Positions 34,878 to 44,693 are shown, counted from the stretch's first letter. The stretch is DNA of 64,000 bases from Prochlorococcus sp. MIT 0604 (GCF_000757845.1 NZ_CP007753.1:806001-870000), one strand, 5' to 3'. Numbers and translations are program-made. The notes: a model not told the origin generated them from the sequence alone.

Positions 34878-36419
34878 TTAATCTGATGCACCAAGGAATA
34901 ATTTATATGTATCGTTTTGAGTTTCATCCCAGAATTTATAGCCTAGAATTCTTACAAATTTATTCCACTCTGAAATCTCATTTTTATGGATTAAAACTCC
35001 AATAACAATTTTCCCTACATCAGCACCATAATTCCTGTAGTGAAAAACGCTTATAGACCAATTAGATTTCATATTATTTAAAAAGTTTATTAATGCGCCG
35101 GGCCTTTCAGGAAACTCAAATCTGTATAAAAGCTCAACAAAGTTTCTATAATCCATCTCTTTAAAATTCCTTGGTAATCTTCCACCTACCATATGTCTGA
35201 GATGATTTTTAGATAATTCATCATCACTTATATCAATAAATGAGTACTTTGAATTTCTAAATACATTTAATAGATTTTTTTTATCGTTTAACCCATAGAC
35301 TTGAACTCCAACAAAAATCTGTGCATTATTAGAATTCGACATCCTATAGCTAAATTCAGTTAAATTTCTATTATCAAGTAACTTACAAAAATCAATTAGA
35401 CTACCAGCACGCTCAGGAATTTCAACAGCCATCATTACTTCTTTACACTCTCCAAGTTCTGCTCTTTCTGCTACAAATCTAAGCCTCTCAAAATTCATAT
35501 TTGCACCACATGCAATCGCAACCATTTTTCTATTTGAATAATTCGAATTTAGAATGTCTTTTTTCATTCCTGCGATTGATAAGGCACCTGCGGGTTCTAA
35601 TATTGACCTAGTATCCTCAAAAACATCTTTTATAGCAGCACATATTTCGTCAGTATTAACCCTAATCATCTTATCTATAAATTTTCTACCAATATCAAAT
35701 GTATTTTTACCAATTTTTTTAACCGCCACTCCATCTGCAAATTGACCAACAGATGATAATTCCACAATTTTTTCTTCTTCCAAGGATTTTGTCATAGCGT
35801 CTGCATCTTCAGGTTCTACGCCAATTATTTTTACTTCAGGCCATATTTTTTTAATATATAAAGAGATTCCTGATATCAATCCACCACCACCAACTGCAAT
35901 ATAAATTGCATAAGGTTTTTCCGGGAGTTGCTGTTCAAGTTCAATAGCTATAGTTCCTTGTCCGGCTATTACCTCTGGATCATCAAAAGGATGAATAAAA
36001 CATAAATTTCTTTCATGGCTAATCCTTATTGCCTCTTGATATGTTTCATCATAATTATCACCAAATAATATAACTTTTGCTTTTAAATTTTTTACTGCAT
36101 TAACTTTTACTAAAGGTGTTGTAATTGGCATTAATATGGTTGCTTGGCAATTTAATTTGAGAGCACTAAGTGCAACTCCTTGAGCATGATTGCCAGCACT
36201 TGAAGTAATTACTCCCTGAGTAAGCTGAGATTTACTGAGCTTACTCATCTTGTTGTATGCCCCTCTTATTTTGAATGAAAATACATCTTGAAGATCCTCT
36301 CTTTTTAGAAAAACTTCATTATTAAGTATATTACTTAAATTATGTGCTTTCTCTAGTGGTGTTTTTTTAGCTACTTCATAGACTTCAGCTTGAAGTATTT
36401 TTTCAAAATAATCATTCAT
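34878..36419 (-). CDS. ilvA: Threonine ammonia-lyase (biosynthetic)
   Basis: PLP enzyme that starts isoleucine synthesis by making 2-oxobutanoate from threonine. The 513-residue product has the PLP-Lys region VFSFKIRGAYNKM, the SAGNHAQGVA loop and VGGGGLISGI. Two ACT-like regulatory domains lie in the C-terminal ~180 residues (EIPERAGSLIDFC and EFPERPGALINFL), as in the isoleucine-inhibited form. Length equals E. coli IlvA. It is divergent from dxs with a 116-base gap. Confidence 0.96.
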   Translation of the reverse strand: MNDYFEKILQAEVYEVAKKTPLEKAHNLSNILNNEVFLKREDLQDVFSFKIRGAYNKMSKLSKSQLTQGVITSSAGNHAQGVALSALKLNCQATILMPITTPLVKVNAVKNLKAKVILFGDNYDETYQEAIRISHERNLCFIHPFDDPEVIAGQGTIAIELEQQLPEKPYAIYIAVGGGGLISGISLYIKKIWPEVKIIGVEPEDADAMTKSLEEEKIVELSSVGQFADGVAVKKIGKNTFDIGRKFIDKMIRVNTDEICAAIKDVFEDTRSILEPAGALSIAGMKKDILNSNYSNRKMVAIACGANMNFERLRFVAERAELGECKEVMMAVEIPERAGSLIDFCKLLDNRNLTEFSYRMSNSNNAQIFVGVQVYGLNDKKNLLNVFRNSKYSFIDISDDELSKNHLRHMVGGRLPRNFKEMDYRNFVELLYRFEFPERPGALINFLNNMKSNWSISVFHYRNYGADVGKIVIGVLIHKNEISEWNKFVRILGYKFWDETQNDTYKLFLGASD

Positions 36420-36535
36420 ATATATATTTTTAGCATTAATTATTAATCTAATAAAACATTACATGATCTATTTCAAAAAAAATACTCATTTTGCACCTTC
36501 ACGTTTTAGATTATATAGATACCAATTTTTGTTAA

Positions 36536-38425
36536 ATGCTTTTAAGTGAGTTATGTCATCCAAATCAACTTCATGGCTTAACTGTTTCACAATTAGAGGA
36601 AATTGCCTGTCAAATTAGAGAAAGACATCTTCAAGTAGTTTCTACTAGTGGCGGACATCTTGGTCCTGGATTAGGTGTTGTTGAGCTTACATTAGCTTTA
36701 TATCAAACTCTTGATCTTGATTTCGATAAAGTTGTTTGGGATGTAGGACATCAAGGTTATCCTCATAAGTTAATAACAGGACGTTTTAGTCAATTTGATT
36801 CTCTTAGACAACAAAATGGAGTAGCGGGATATCTCAAAAGAAGTGAAAGTAAATTTGATCATTTTGGTGCAGGTCATGCAAGTACTTCTATTTCTGCTGC
36901 TTTAGGAATGGCAATAGCAAGAGATAGAAAAGGTGAAAATTATAAATGTGTAGCTGTTATTGGAGATGGAGCATTAACTGGAGGAATGGCATTAGAAGCT
37001 ATAAATCATGCAGGCCACTTACCAAATACTCCTTTAGTTGTAGTGTTAAACGATAATGATATGTCTATTTCACCTCCAGTTGGAGCCCTTTCTTCTTACT
37101 TAAATAAAGTAAGAGTTAGTCCACCATTGCAATTTTTGTCCGATAGTGTTCAAGAAAGTGTAAAAAATATTCCATTAATTGGTAAGGATATTCCAGAAGA
37201 ACTTAAAAATATTAAAGGAAGCGTTAGACGACTATCAGTGCCTAAGGTTGGAGCTGTTTTTGAAGAACTTGGATTTACATATATGGGTCCAATTGATGGA
37301 CATGACATTGGAAATTTAGTTAATACTTTTAATGCTGCTCACAAACTTAAAAAACCTGTACTCGTTCATGTTGTCACAACAAAAGGTAAGGGATATCCTT
37401 ATGCAGAAGCTGATCAGGTTGGATATCATGCACAGTCAGCATTTGATCTAACAACAGGGAAATCTATTCCATCTAAGAAACCTAAACCGGTTAGTTATAG
37501 TAAAATTTTTGGTCAAACCTTATTGAAAATATGTGAACAAGATAGCAAAGTTGTTGGTATTACGGCAGCAATGGCTACAGGGACTGGTTTAGATATATTG
37601 CAAAAAAATATTCCAGAACAATATATCGATGTAGGAATAGCAGAACAACATGCAGTTACTCTTGCGGCAGGCATGTCCTGCGATGGTCTCAAACCTGTTG
37701 TAGCTATTTATAGTACTTTTCTTCAACGAGCATTCGATCAATTAATTCATGATGTTGGTATCCAAAATTTACCTGTATCATTCGTACTTGATAGGGCTGG
37801 AATAGTTGGCGCTGATGGTCCTACTCACCAAGGTCAATACGATATCAGTTATATGAGATCTATACCTAATTTTGTATTGATGGCTCCAAAGGATGAATCT
37901 GAATTACAAAGAATGTTAATAACTTCAATTAACCATAATGGCCCTACAGCTCTAAGAATACCAAGAGGTTCTGGATTAGGGGTAGCTGTAATGGATGAGG
38001 GTTGGGAACCTTTGAATATAGGCGAAGCTGAAATAATTGAAGAAGGAGAAGATATTTTAATTATTGCTTATGGATCAATGGTCGCATCAGCTATTGAAAC
38101 AGCAAAGATTCTAAAAAATATGAACATTAATTCATGTATTGTAAATGCAAGATTTGTGAAGCCTCTAGATAAAAATCTTATTATGCCTTTAGCAAGTAGG
38201 ATTCAAAAAGTGGTAACTATGGAAGAAGGAACCTTAATAGGTGGATTTGGTTCTGCAATAGTTGAATTACTTAACGATAATGAAATAAATATCCCTGTAT
38301 ACAGAATAGGTATACCCGATGTTTTAGTTGATCATGCATCACCTGACCAGAGTAAAGAAAAGTTAGGACTTATGCCTGGTCAGATGGCAGATAAAATTGT
38401 TAAGAAATTTAATTTAAATAATTAA
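36536..38425 (+). CDS. dxs: 1-deoxy-D-xylulose-5-phosphate synthase
   Basis: Thiamine-diphosphate enzyme that condenses pyruvate and glyceraldehyde-3-phosphate to enter the MEP pathway. The 629-residue protein shows [15 protein letters not shown], the [18 protein letters not shown]hDP/Mg site and [13 protein letters not shown]. The pyrimidine domain has IGVAEQH-type sequence ([16 protein letters not shown]). The C-terminal domain has [10 protein letters not shown] and [12 protein letters not shown]. It is divergent from ilvA, and ispE (13.0 kb) belongs to the same pathway. Confidence 0.97.
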   Translation: MLLSELCHPNQLHGLTVSQLEEIACQIRERHLQVVSTSGGHLGPGLGVVELTLALYQTLDLDFDKVVWDVGHQGYPHKLITGRFSQFDSLRQQNGVAGYLKRSESKFDHFGAGHASTSISAALGMAIARDRKGENYKCVAVIGDGALTGGMALEAINHAGHLPNTPLVVVLNDNDMSISPPVGALSSYLNKVRVSPPLQFLSDSVQESVKNIPLIGKDIPEELKNIKGSVRRLSVPKVGAVFEELGFTYMGPIDGHDIGNLVNTFNAAHKLKKPVLVHVVTTKGKGYPYAEADQVGYHAQSAFDLTTGKSIPSKKPKPVSYSKIFGQTLLKICEQDSKVVGITAAMATGTGLDILQKNIPEQYIDVGIAEQHAVTLAAGMSCDGLKPVVAIYSTFLQRAFDQLIHDVGIQNLPVSFVLDRAGIVGADGPTHQGQYDISYMRSIPNFVLMAPKDESELQRMLITSINHNGPTALRIPRGSGLGVAVMDEGWEPLNIGEAEIIEEGEDILIIAYGSMVASAIETAKILKNMNINSCIVNARFVKPLDKNLIMPLASRIQKVVTMEEGTLIGGFGSAIVELLNDNEINIPVYRIGIPDVLVDHASPDQSKEKLGLMPGQMADKIVKKFNLNN

Positions 38426-38444
38426 AAATATAATAAATAAATTT

Positions 38445-38708
38445 TTATAAAACACCACGTGAGGCTAATCCTAAGATTGCACCAATTCCGAAAATATGAC
38501 CTAGGCAATTAGCACCTACAACTGATGCGTGACTTAAACCACCATAGAATTTTGAATTAGGTATTTCAAACCCTTCATTAGGTTTTCTGATAGTTGCTCT
38601 AGCAATTGCATAAGCAAAAACATTACATGCAATCATAACAACGGCACACTTAGGTGACCATTCGAATGTTGCTGGAGCAGAAGCAGCTGCAAATAATGTG
38701 GTAATCAT
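38445..38708 (-). CDS. psaK: Photosystem I reaction centre subunit PsaK
   Basis: Peripheral membrane subunit of photosystem I, 87 residues. Two helices (about residues 19-38 and 60-84) are joined by an inside loop with RATIRKPNEGFEIPNSKFYGGLSHASVVGANCLGH. The mature protein lacks a long presequence; the first ~12 residues may be cleaved. It follows DUF3593 by 66 bases, and an inverted repeat lies in that gap. Convergent with dxs (19-base gap). Confidence 0.95.
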   Translation of the reverse strand: MITTLFAAASAPATFEWSPKCAVVMIACNVFAYAIARATIRKPNEGFEIPNSKFYGGLSHASVVGANCLGHIFGIGAILGLASRGVL

Positions 38709-38740
38709 AAAAAATCGTTATTTTCATATATTCTCTAACA

Positions 38741-38771
38741 CTTTTACATAAAAAACACAAAATTGTAAAAG
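38741..38771. repeat. 8-bp inverted repeat in the gap before psaK
   Basis: CTTTTACA (38741-38748) and its complement TGTAAAAG (38764-38771) flank a 15-base AT-rich loop. It lies four bases after the DUF3593 stop and 33 bases before psaK. There is no T-run on the minus strand, so it is not a standard terminator. It could stabilise the end of the upstream message or serve as a protein site for psaK. Perfect eight-base arms occur by chance in AT-rich DNA, so confidence is low. Confidence 0.3.
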
Positions 38772-38774
38772 GTC

Positions 38775-39110
38775 TTAAGAGTTGTTTACTTCTAAGTTAT
38801 TTAAAATCTTTATGAAGCCTAACAAAATTACAAAATCGCTTAGGGTTAAGAAAGATTCTGCTAAACCATGCAAGAAGTCAACCTCAACAAGGGTTTTATC
38901 AAAGTAACTTAATGTGTATATAGAAACTATTATTGTTATAAAAACAAATAAAACTGTTAAGGAATAACCTGTTTTTACTAATATATTAACAGATTTAATT
39001 TTATGTAAGTAGAACAAAAAGATTCCATATGGAAATATAGATGCTGCGAACAAAGCTGTATTGTCAATTGAAGCTAATTTTTCTATAAGTTTTATAAATA
39101 AATCATTCAT
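38775..39110 (-). CDS. DUF3593 family membrane protein
   Basis: Cyanobacteria/plastid-type membrane protein of unknown function. From ATG 39110 it has 111 residues with three hydrophobic segments, a conserved FAASIFPYGIFLFYLHK near the N-terminus and an acidic linker (SYFDKTLVEVDFLHGLAESFLTLSDFVILLGF). An upstream start at 39146 would add 12 basic residues and overlap the previous gene more; I prefer 39110, which overlaps the DUF2499 stop by eight bases. DUF2499 and DUF3593 genes occur as neighbours in cyanobacteria (established family knowledge). Confidence 0.78.
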   Translation of the reverse strand: MNDLFIKLIEKLASIDNTALFAASIFPYGIFLFYLHKIKSVNILVKTGYSLTVLFVFITIIVSIYTLSYFDKTLVEVDFLHGLAESFLTLSDFVILLGFIKILNNLEVNNS

Positions 39111-39405
39111 AAGTCTCCTTCTCTTTATAAATAGTGAATGATGCAAGAGCTAATGTTGAATTTCCAATAAATGTAAATATCCCTTGAAGCGTTACTAATC
39201 CATACAATGCATCTTGATTATCATAGATATGCCAAGTAATAGCGCACATAGCTCCTATTAAGTTTGGGACCATAGCTAAACTTAACCAAAAAAATAAATT
39301 ATATTTTTTATATGTTGATATTTTGTAGATGACAAAGATAGAAAAAATCCATTCAGTGACTGAAGAGATATGAATCAACCAAGTTCCAAATGATAGTTCG
39401 TGCAA
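39103..39405 (-). CDS. DUF2499 family membrane protein
   Basis: The 100-residue protein has about three hydrophobic segments, a conserved N-terminal MHELSFGTWLIHISSVTEWI and LAMVPNLIGAMCAITWHIYDN. DUF2499 proteins occur across cyanobacteria and plastids with no proven role. Its stop overlaps the DUF3593 start by eight bases, so the pair is almost certainly translated together, and both products may form a complex. It starts three bases after the peroxiredoxin stop. Confidence 0.82.
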   Translation of the reverse strand: MHELSFGTWLIHISSVTEWIFSIFVIYKISTYKKYNLFFWLSLAMVPNLIGAMCAITWHIYDNQDALYGLVTLQGIFTFIGNSTLALASFTIYKEKETYE

Positions 39406-39408
39406 AGT

Positions 39409-39945
39409 TTATATTTTTTTCTTTAGTACATTAAGTACTTCCTTGGAATGATTTATAGGTAAAACACTTATCCATCTATAAGAAATTTCCCCTTCTGGAG
39501 AAATCAAAAAAGTATTTCTATCTGAAAATGGAGGAATCCAAGAACCATATTTATCGCTAATAATTCCATCAGGATCAGATAATAAAGTGTAGTTTATGGA
39601 TTTCTCGCTGCAGAAACTTTCATGAGAATCTTGATTATCAGCACTAATGCCAACAATTTCGGCATTATATTTTAAAAAATCTTTTTTTAATTCAGAAAAA
39701 CCTTTAGCTTCGATAGTGCAACCTGCAGTAAAATCCTTTGGATAAAAATACAAAACAAGCCACTTACCCTGAAAATCATTTAATTCCCATATTTTTTTTG
39801 ATTTTATGTTTTTATTAAATCCTTCTAAGTGAAAGTTAGGAGCCAAATCTCCTACTTCAGGAGCAAAGTCAAAAGCTATTGCTGAATTACAATTAAATAT
39901 AAGAACGAATGGTATTAAAAAACTTACAACTAAATTTCTCATCAA
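39409..39945 (-). CDS. Exported peroxiredoxin (BCP/PrxQ-like)
   Basis: Thiol peroxidase of 178 residues with an N-terminal signal-like helix (MMRNLVVSFLIPFVLIFNCNSAIAFDF, cleavage likely near residue 24-26). The peroxiredoxin core is GDLAPNFHLEGF, LVLYFYPKDFTAGCTIEAKGFSEL with the peroxidatic Cys (normally T-x-x-C, TAGC here) and NYTLLSDPDGIISDKYG. A second Cys in FCSEKS is positioned for an atypical disulfide. Lumen or periplasm location is inferred. It is followed by the DUF2499/DUF3593 pair and psaK. Confidence 0.9.
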   Translation of the reverse strand: MMRNLVVSFLIPFVLIFNCNSAIAFDFAPEVGDLAPNFHLEGFNKNIKSKKIWELNDFQGKWLVLYFYPKDFTAGCTIEAKGFSELKKDFLKYNAEIVGISADNQDSHESFCSEKSINYTLLSDPDGIISDKYGSWIPPFSDRNTFLISPEGEISYRWISVLPINHSKEVLNVLKKKI

Positions 39946-39947
39946 AT

Positions 39948-40184
39948 TTAGAATTTTTTTAAATCAACTCCATTTGATTTAGCAAATTTATCTAATCCCA
40001 CTTTTTGTACAGATTTTAGTGCTTTGGTACTAATTTTTATATTTACCCATTTTTTGCCTTCTTCCCACCAAAGTCTTCTTTTTTGGAGATTAACTTGTTG
40101 TAATTTTTTTGTACGAATATGTGAGTGGCTTACAGCCATCCCATTATTAGCTTTTGCTCCAGTCAATTCGCAAACTCTTGACAT
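39948..40184 (-). CDS. rpmB: 50S ribosomal protein L28
   Basis: Small large-subunit protein, 78 residues. The start [37 protein letters not shown] and the [17 protein letters not shown] end are family hallmarks. The first Cys of a possible zinc ribbon is present, but the partner Cys of the C+ type are absent, so this is a C-minus form. It is encoded 39 bases downstream of the htpG stop, on the same strand. Confidence 0.97.
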   Translation of the reverse strand: MSRVCELTGAKANNGMAVSHSHIRTKKLQQVNLQKRRLWWEEGKKWVNIKISTKALKSVQKVGLDKFAKSNGVDLKKF

Positions 40185-40223
40185 GTTTTTTGAGTTATAT
40201 CTTTAAAAATTTTAACACACGAC

Positions 40224-42128
40224 TCAATTTGTTGAATTAAGCAATTCTGAAATTAATTCAGCGTTATTATTTTGTAAATTAATAATCTGTTCTTGATCTA
40301 ATCCACCAACAGATAGTTTAGCCATATCGTAAACATGATTTGCAATTTTAGATGCCAGAGGATTTTCTATAGGGTCTTTTTTATCAATAATTATTTTATT
40401 GCTTGTGATTTTATTAAGACCAATAATAAGAGGATGTTCCTTGTTAATTAAAAGCACATGGTATTCTGGTAAGCTAGGCATCCTTTGTTCCATGTAAGCA
40501 CCCATATCATTAATTCTTCTCATTTGCTCTGGAAGCAAGATCATCGCAGGTGGTGCGCCTTTACTTGAAAGTGACTGAACTTTAACTGTTACTTTCTCAT
40601 TGTTAAGTGCTTTTACAATGGTATCTCTAAGATTTTCTGTATTTGATTTTCCATCTTTATCTACAATTTCTTTAGATTCATTTTCTTCTAGCTCATTTAT
40701 TTCTGAATCAACTCTTTGGAACTGATAATCTTGGTTTTTACTTTCTAACCAAGGAAGAAATTGAGCATCAATTAAGGGATCTGATTTAATAACTTCTTTG
40801 TTATTTGATAAGCAGATGTTTAATGCGCTTGACTGAGCAATCGAATCTGAACAGTATATTATTTTTTTAGATTCAGTTATATTATTTCGTTCTTTGTAAT
40901 TTGCCAAAGTTGTGAAATATTTTTCATTGGATTTAATAAGTGATTTATTTTCAATATCTTTAGTTACGTCTATTTCCGAATTTATGATCGTTTCAAAAAT
41001 TATACTTTTATCTACTAAATCAGCAAATTTTTCATCTTCGATTGCACCAATTTTAATAAAAGCAGAGATAGAATCCCAAATTTCTGCATAAAATTCTGGA
41101 GAATTTTTTATCAAATCCTTCAATTTATTTGCGATTTTTTTTGAAATAAATGATGATATAGATCTTACTTTTCTATCTGTTTGTAATGCGCTTCTACTAA
41201 CATTTAGCGGTATATCTGTAGAGTCAATTACTCCTCTTAGAGGTAAAAGATATTTTGGGACAATCTCTTTAATTGAATCACTTACGAATACTTGATTACA
41301 AAATAGTTTAATCTCTCCTTTTTCCCAATCAGCTCTACCAGACAACTTAGGGAAATACAATATCCCTTGTATGTCATACGGATAATCAGTATTTAGATGA
41401 ATCCATAACAGTGGATCTCCCTGAAAAGGATAGAGATACTTATACAACTCAATATAATCTTCATCTTTTAATTCACTAGGTTGTTTTCTCCAAGGAGGAT
41501 TTTTCTTATTAATTGTCTCACCTTCTAATAAGACATCTATTGGCATAAAATCACAATATTTTTTTATTAATGATTTAATCCTTTCAGGCTCTATAAACTC
41601 TTTTTCTTCGTCAAGTAGGTGCAGTATCACATCTGTACCAATTGTCTCCCTTTCTGACTCCTGTAACGTGAAATTTGGCGATCCATCACAAGACCATTTA
41701 AAAGCTTTTGATTCTCCAATTGCTGATTTAGTTAATATATCAACTCTATCCGCCACCATGAAACTCGAATAAAAACCAAGTCCAAAATGACCTATAAATT
41801 CATCGTTATCTTTTTTGTATTTTGTTAGAAATTCTTCTGCGCTAGAAAATGCTACTTGGTTTATGTACTTCTTAATTTCTTCATCGTTCATTCCAATTCC
41901 ATTATCAGAAATAGTTAGAGTATTTTTTTCACGATCAATAGATATTTTTACTTGAGCTTCTTCAGTATTTTCGCAGTCCCCTGCCATAGAGGCCATTCTT
42001 CTTTTACTTATTGCGTCAACACTGTTACTAACAAGTTCTCTTAAAAAGATTTCATGGTCAGAATATACTGCCTTCTTGATAATTGGAAATATATTTTCGG
42101 TATTAATACGAATTTCGCCTTTTTCCAT
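40224..42128 (-). CDS. htpG: Chaperone protein HtpG (bacterial Hsp90)
   Basis: ATP-dependent chaperone dimer. The 634-residue protein begins with the GHKL ATPase: FLRELVSNSVDAI, ISDNGIGMN, IGHFGLGFYSSFMV and GTDVILHL. A middle domain (RGVIDSTDIPLNVSRSALQ) and a C-terminal dimerisation domain (RRINDMGAYMEQRM ... LINKEHPLI) follow. No TPR-binding tail (EEVD), as expected for bacteria. In cyanobacteria HtpG also affects phycobilisome/tetrapyrrole proteins; whether that holds here is unknown. A 16-base palindrome lies 65 bases upstream. Confidence 0.97.
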   Translation of the reverse strand: MEKGEIRINTENIFPIIKKAVYSDHEIFLRELVSNSVDAISKRRMASMAGDCENTEEAQVKISIDREKNTLTISDNGIGMNDEEIKKYINQVAFSSAEEFLTKYKKDNDEFIGHFGLGFYSSFMVADRVDILTKSAIGESKAFKWSCDGSPNFTLQESERETIGTDVILHLLDEEKEFIEPERIKSLIKKYCDFMPIDVLLEGETINKKNPPWRKQPSELKDEDYIELYKYLYPFQGDPLLWIHLNTDYPYDIQGILYFPKLSGRADWEKGEIKLFCNQVFVSDSIKEIVPKYLLPLRGVIDSTDIPLNVSRSALQTDRKVRSISSFISKKIANKLKDLIKNSPEFYAEIWDSISAFIKIGAIEDEKFADLVDKSIIFETIINSEIDVTKDIENKSLIKSNEKYFTTLANYKERNNITESKKIIYCSDSIAQSSALNICLSNNKEVIKSDPLIDAQFLPWLESKNQDYQFQRVDSEINELEENESKEIVDKDGKSNTENLRDTIVKALNNEKVTVKVQSLSSKGAPPAMILLPEQMRRINDMGAYMEQRMPSLPEYHVLLINKEHPLIIGLNKITSNKIIIDKKDPIENPLASKIANHVYDMAKLSVGGLDQEQIINLQNNNAELISELLNSTN

Positions 42129-42192
42129 TTAAAAAAATCAAATATATTAAATACTATTTCCAAAAAACTAGTTAATCAAGTTTAATTAGGAG

Positions 42193-42208
42193 TATTGTCC
42201 GAACAATA
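42193..42208. promoter_or_regulatory. Palindrome upstream of htpG
   Basis: TATTGTCCGAACAATA has perfect six-base arms (TATTGT / ACAATA) around CCGA, centred about 72 bases upstream of the htpG ATG. It is GC-containing in an otherwise AT-only intergenic region, as expected for a repressor or activator site. It does not match the CIRCE element. No assigned regulator. The arm length alone could be chance. Confidence 0.35.
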
Positions 42209-42245
42209 TATAAATTTAAAAACTTAAATATACTTTTAAAAGATT

Positions 42246-43397
42246 TTATTTAACCCAAAAAATCTCACTACAATTATTTTCTTTCATTATTTGATTTGCT
42301 TTAACCAAGTCATCACATGGATTTAAATATAAAACAGCAATATTTCCTCTTTTTTGTTGTTTTTTTTGTTCATTCATACCTTTTTCTAACATATAAGAAT
42401 CTTTAAACATTAATAAAATCTTTTTATTATCTTTTTTTTCTTCTTTAATTAAATTTCTTAAAATGTCAATAGAAATTGTAAATCCAATCCCATTTAAGAT
42501 TTTCTCATTAGGACTAAAGAATCTCACTAATTCATCATATCTTCCTCCTTTTGCTATTACGCTTTTATTTTTACCATCATCCCCTATTAATTGAAAAACT
42601 ATTCCTTCATACAAATTCAAGTGAGGTTGAAAGGTGGGATCAAGTTGTAATTTAACTCCATATTTATTTGATATTTTTGATAATGTTTTAAATAAAAAAT
42701 TTAAGTCATCTAATGTTTTACTAGTGCCATATGTACTTTTCAATTTTTTTAATATTGCAATTGGATCCCCTCTCGTGAATAAGAGATCTTTCAGAATATA
42801 TTTATCATCTTCATTAATTTCTAATTTACATAAATTATCTTGATCAAAATTTACCAGACATTTCTTGATTTCTTCAAAATGATTATTTTTGTATTTATTC
42901 AATATTAAATCCATTATTTTTGTGGTGCTTACTAGTAGAAATAAATTACAACCATCTTTCAAATTAATATTATCGATTGCATCAAACAATATATTTATTA
43001 CTTCAATTTCTGGGTATTTTGTATCATATCCAATTAATTCAATTCCGCTCTGCAGTTTTTCTTGTAACTTAAATGAATTTTTATTATTTTGTTTTTTATC
43101 AAAGACCATTCCATTAGTAAATAATCTTATAGGTCTTTTCTTATTTATTAACCTAGTAGATGACAATTTAACAATAGATGTTGTCATTTCTGGCCTAAGA
43201 CATAATGAATTATTACTTACTATTCCCACAACCTGGTTTTCGTCAATAACGCCTCTGCCTTTTATCGTCTCTAAAGTATTAATAAATGAGGGTGAAACTT
43301 CTTCATAGCCCCACAGTTTATAAATACTATTTAAATTATTTATGATATTAGAGTTGTTTTTTACATCGACTAATTTAATTTCTTTTATATCTGTCAT
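42246..43397 (-). CDS. hisZ: ATP phosphoribosyltransferase regulatory subunit HisZ
   Basis: Histidyl-tRNA-synthetase-like paralogue that activates a short-form HisG in histidine synthesis. From ATG 43397 it has 383 residues, with class II synthetase motifs 2 and 3 degenerate: LRPEMTTSIVKLSSTRL at motif 1-2, and GGRYDELVRFFSPNEKILNGIGFTISIDIL near the end. The catalytic Arg of HisRS and the anticodon-binding domain are absent, so it is not HisS. A TTG at 43412 would add five residues. The gene is downstream of the inositol-phosphatase gene. Confidence 0.9.
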   Translation of the reverse strand: MTDIKEIKLVDVKNNSNIINNLNSIYKLWGYEEVSPSFINTLETIKGRGVIDENQVVGIVSNNSLCLRPEMTTSIVKLSSTRLINKKRPIRLFTNGMVFDKKQNNKNSFKLQEKLQSGIELIGYDTKYPEIEVINILFDAIDNINLKDGCNLFLLVSTTKIMDLILNKYKNNHFEEIKKCLVNFDQDNLCKLEINEDDKYILKDLLFTRGDPIAILKKLKSTYGTSKTLDDLNFLFKTLSKISNKYGVKLQLDPTFQPHLNLYEGIVFQLIGDDGKNKSVIAKGGRYDELVRFFSPNEKILNGIGFTISIDILRNLIKEEKKDNKKILLMFKDSYMLEKGMNEQKKQQKRGNIAVLYLNPCDDLVKANQIMKENNCSEIFWVK

Positions 43398-43415
43398 TTT
43401 GATATTTAACAAATT

Positions 43416-44264
43416 TTAAGTATAAAAATTTTTTTTAAATGGAGAAACTTTATCTAGTTCAATTTTTAATTCATTCTCAAGGCTGGGAGAACAAGCTAGG
43501 ATTCTTCCAGAACTTAAATTAAATTCGCCTGATGGATAATCAGAAATAATACCACCAGCCTCTTTAACAATAATAGCACCGGCAGCTAAGTCCCATACCT
43601 CCAAGCCTCTTTCCCAGTACCCATCAACCTTACCTGCCGCAACAAATGCTAGATCAACTGCTGCCGCTCCTCCTCTTCTAACTCCTCTAGTTTTATGTGT
43701 TAAATAACAAAATTCGGCATAATTATTATCCTCAGTCTCAAATCTGTCATAAGAGAAACCTGTTACAAGTAGACTATCAGAAAGACTGGAAGGACTCGAT
43801 ACTTTAATCTCACTATCATTGCAGAATGATCCTAAACCAATAATGGCTGAATATAGTTCATTTAGATAAGGAACTGATATAGCCCCTATAATTGGCTTAT
43901 TCTTATATACAAGACCAATAGAAGTTCCAAAAAAAGGATATCCATGGGAATAATTTGTTGTACCATCAAGTGGGTCTATACACCATGTTAAATCCGATGA
44001 TTTGTTTAATTTCCCCGATTCCTCTGCATTAATAGATATGTTTGGAGTCTCATCTAATAAATATTCTTTTATTTTATTTTCAACTTCCAAATCTACATTC
44101 GTTACAAGATCACCCTTTCTACCTTTAGATGATATTTTCTGAATTTTATTGTAATTGATTTTTAGAATTTCATTACCAATTTGAGCGGAGTTTTTGGCTA
44201 TTTCATACAAACTGGATAGGTTTACTTGATTTGCAAGTTCCTCTATTTCACTCAATTCAAACAT
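43416..44264 (-). CDS. Inositol-1-phosphatase family protein
   Basis: Li+-sensitive phosphatase superfamily (IMPase). The 282-residue protein has the metal-site motifs EESG, WCIDPLDGTTNYSHGYPFF (D-x-D-G-T/S) and WDLAAGAIIVKEAGG. In cyanobacteria this family includes IMPase, fructose-1,6-bisphosphatase-like and PAP phosphatases; the GTTNYSHGYP form suggests a SuhB/IMPase type. It lies five bases after the ferredoxin stop and is followed 18 bases later by hisZ. Confidence 0.88.
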   Translation of the reverse strand: MFELSEIEELANQVNLSSLYEIAKNSAQIGNEILKINYNKIQKISSKGRKGDLVTNVDLEVENKIKEYLLDETPNISINAEESGKLNKSSDLTWCIDPLDGTTNYSHGYPFFGTSIGLVYKNKPIIGAISVPYLNELYSAIIGLGSFCNDSEIKVSSPSSLSDSLLVTGFSYDRFETEDNNYAEFCYLTHKTRGVRRGGAAAVDLAFVAAGKVDGYWERGLEVWDLAAGAIIVKEAGGIISDYPSGEFNLSSGRILACSPSLENELKIELDKVSPFKKNFYT

Positions 44265-44269
44265 GATAA

Positions 44270-44644
44270 TTAATCTTCCTCAAATTCCCAGGGCGGAGCA
44301 ACTCTTGTATTTCCCCTCCCAAAATATTGTCCAAATTGTAAATCATAAACTTCATCTTCATAGGTTGTTTCCACTTCGAGATCTGAAGTGGCTTTAGCGA
44401 CACAAAGCAGTGCGTAACCTTTGTCTTTTAAGGCTTGAGATACACCCATGGCTTCAGGTTGTTCTAAAGTACCCGATTTTATTTTAACTGCACAACTTGT
44501 GCAGCAACCATTTCTACATGAAAATGCAAGTTTGAATCCTTTTTTTTCAAATTCCTTAAGTATGTACTCATCACTATTAACCTGCTCTTGGTAAACCTTT
44601 CCGGTATCCTTATTTTTAATCGTGACTGTGAAAGTCTTTTTCAA
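44270..44644 (-). CDS. Plant-type 2Fe-2S ferredoxin
   Basis: A 124-residue plant-type [2Fe-2S] ferredoxin. The ligand pattern is Cys43-x4-Cys48-x2-Cys51-x29-Cys81, with SCRNGCCTSCAVKI around the loop. It is longer than photosynthetic PetF (about 98 residues): the extra C-terminal ~30 residues carry QFGQYFGRGNTRVAPPWEFEED. That tail is seen in a cyanobacterial ferredoxin group with unassigned partners, so I do not call it petF. It is the first gene of a minus-strand run and lies 49 bases from tRNA-Ser (opposite strand). Confidence 0.88.
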   Translation of the reverse strand: MKKTFTVTIKNKDTGKVYQEQVNSDEYILKEFEKKGFKLAFSCRNGCCTSCAVKIKSGTLEQPEAMGVSQALKDKGYALLCVAKATSDLEVETTYEDEVYDLQFGQYFGRGNTRVAPPWEFEED

Positions 44645-44693
44645 ATAACTTTCCTCAAAAATGGGATGATAAAGGGTTAAAATGGTTATCTCG

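Noticed and set aside
42889..43308. 139-residue frame opposite hisZ
   Set aside because: Shadow of hisZ; hydrophobic from codon composition only.
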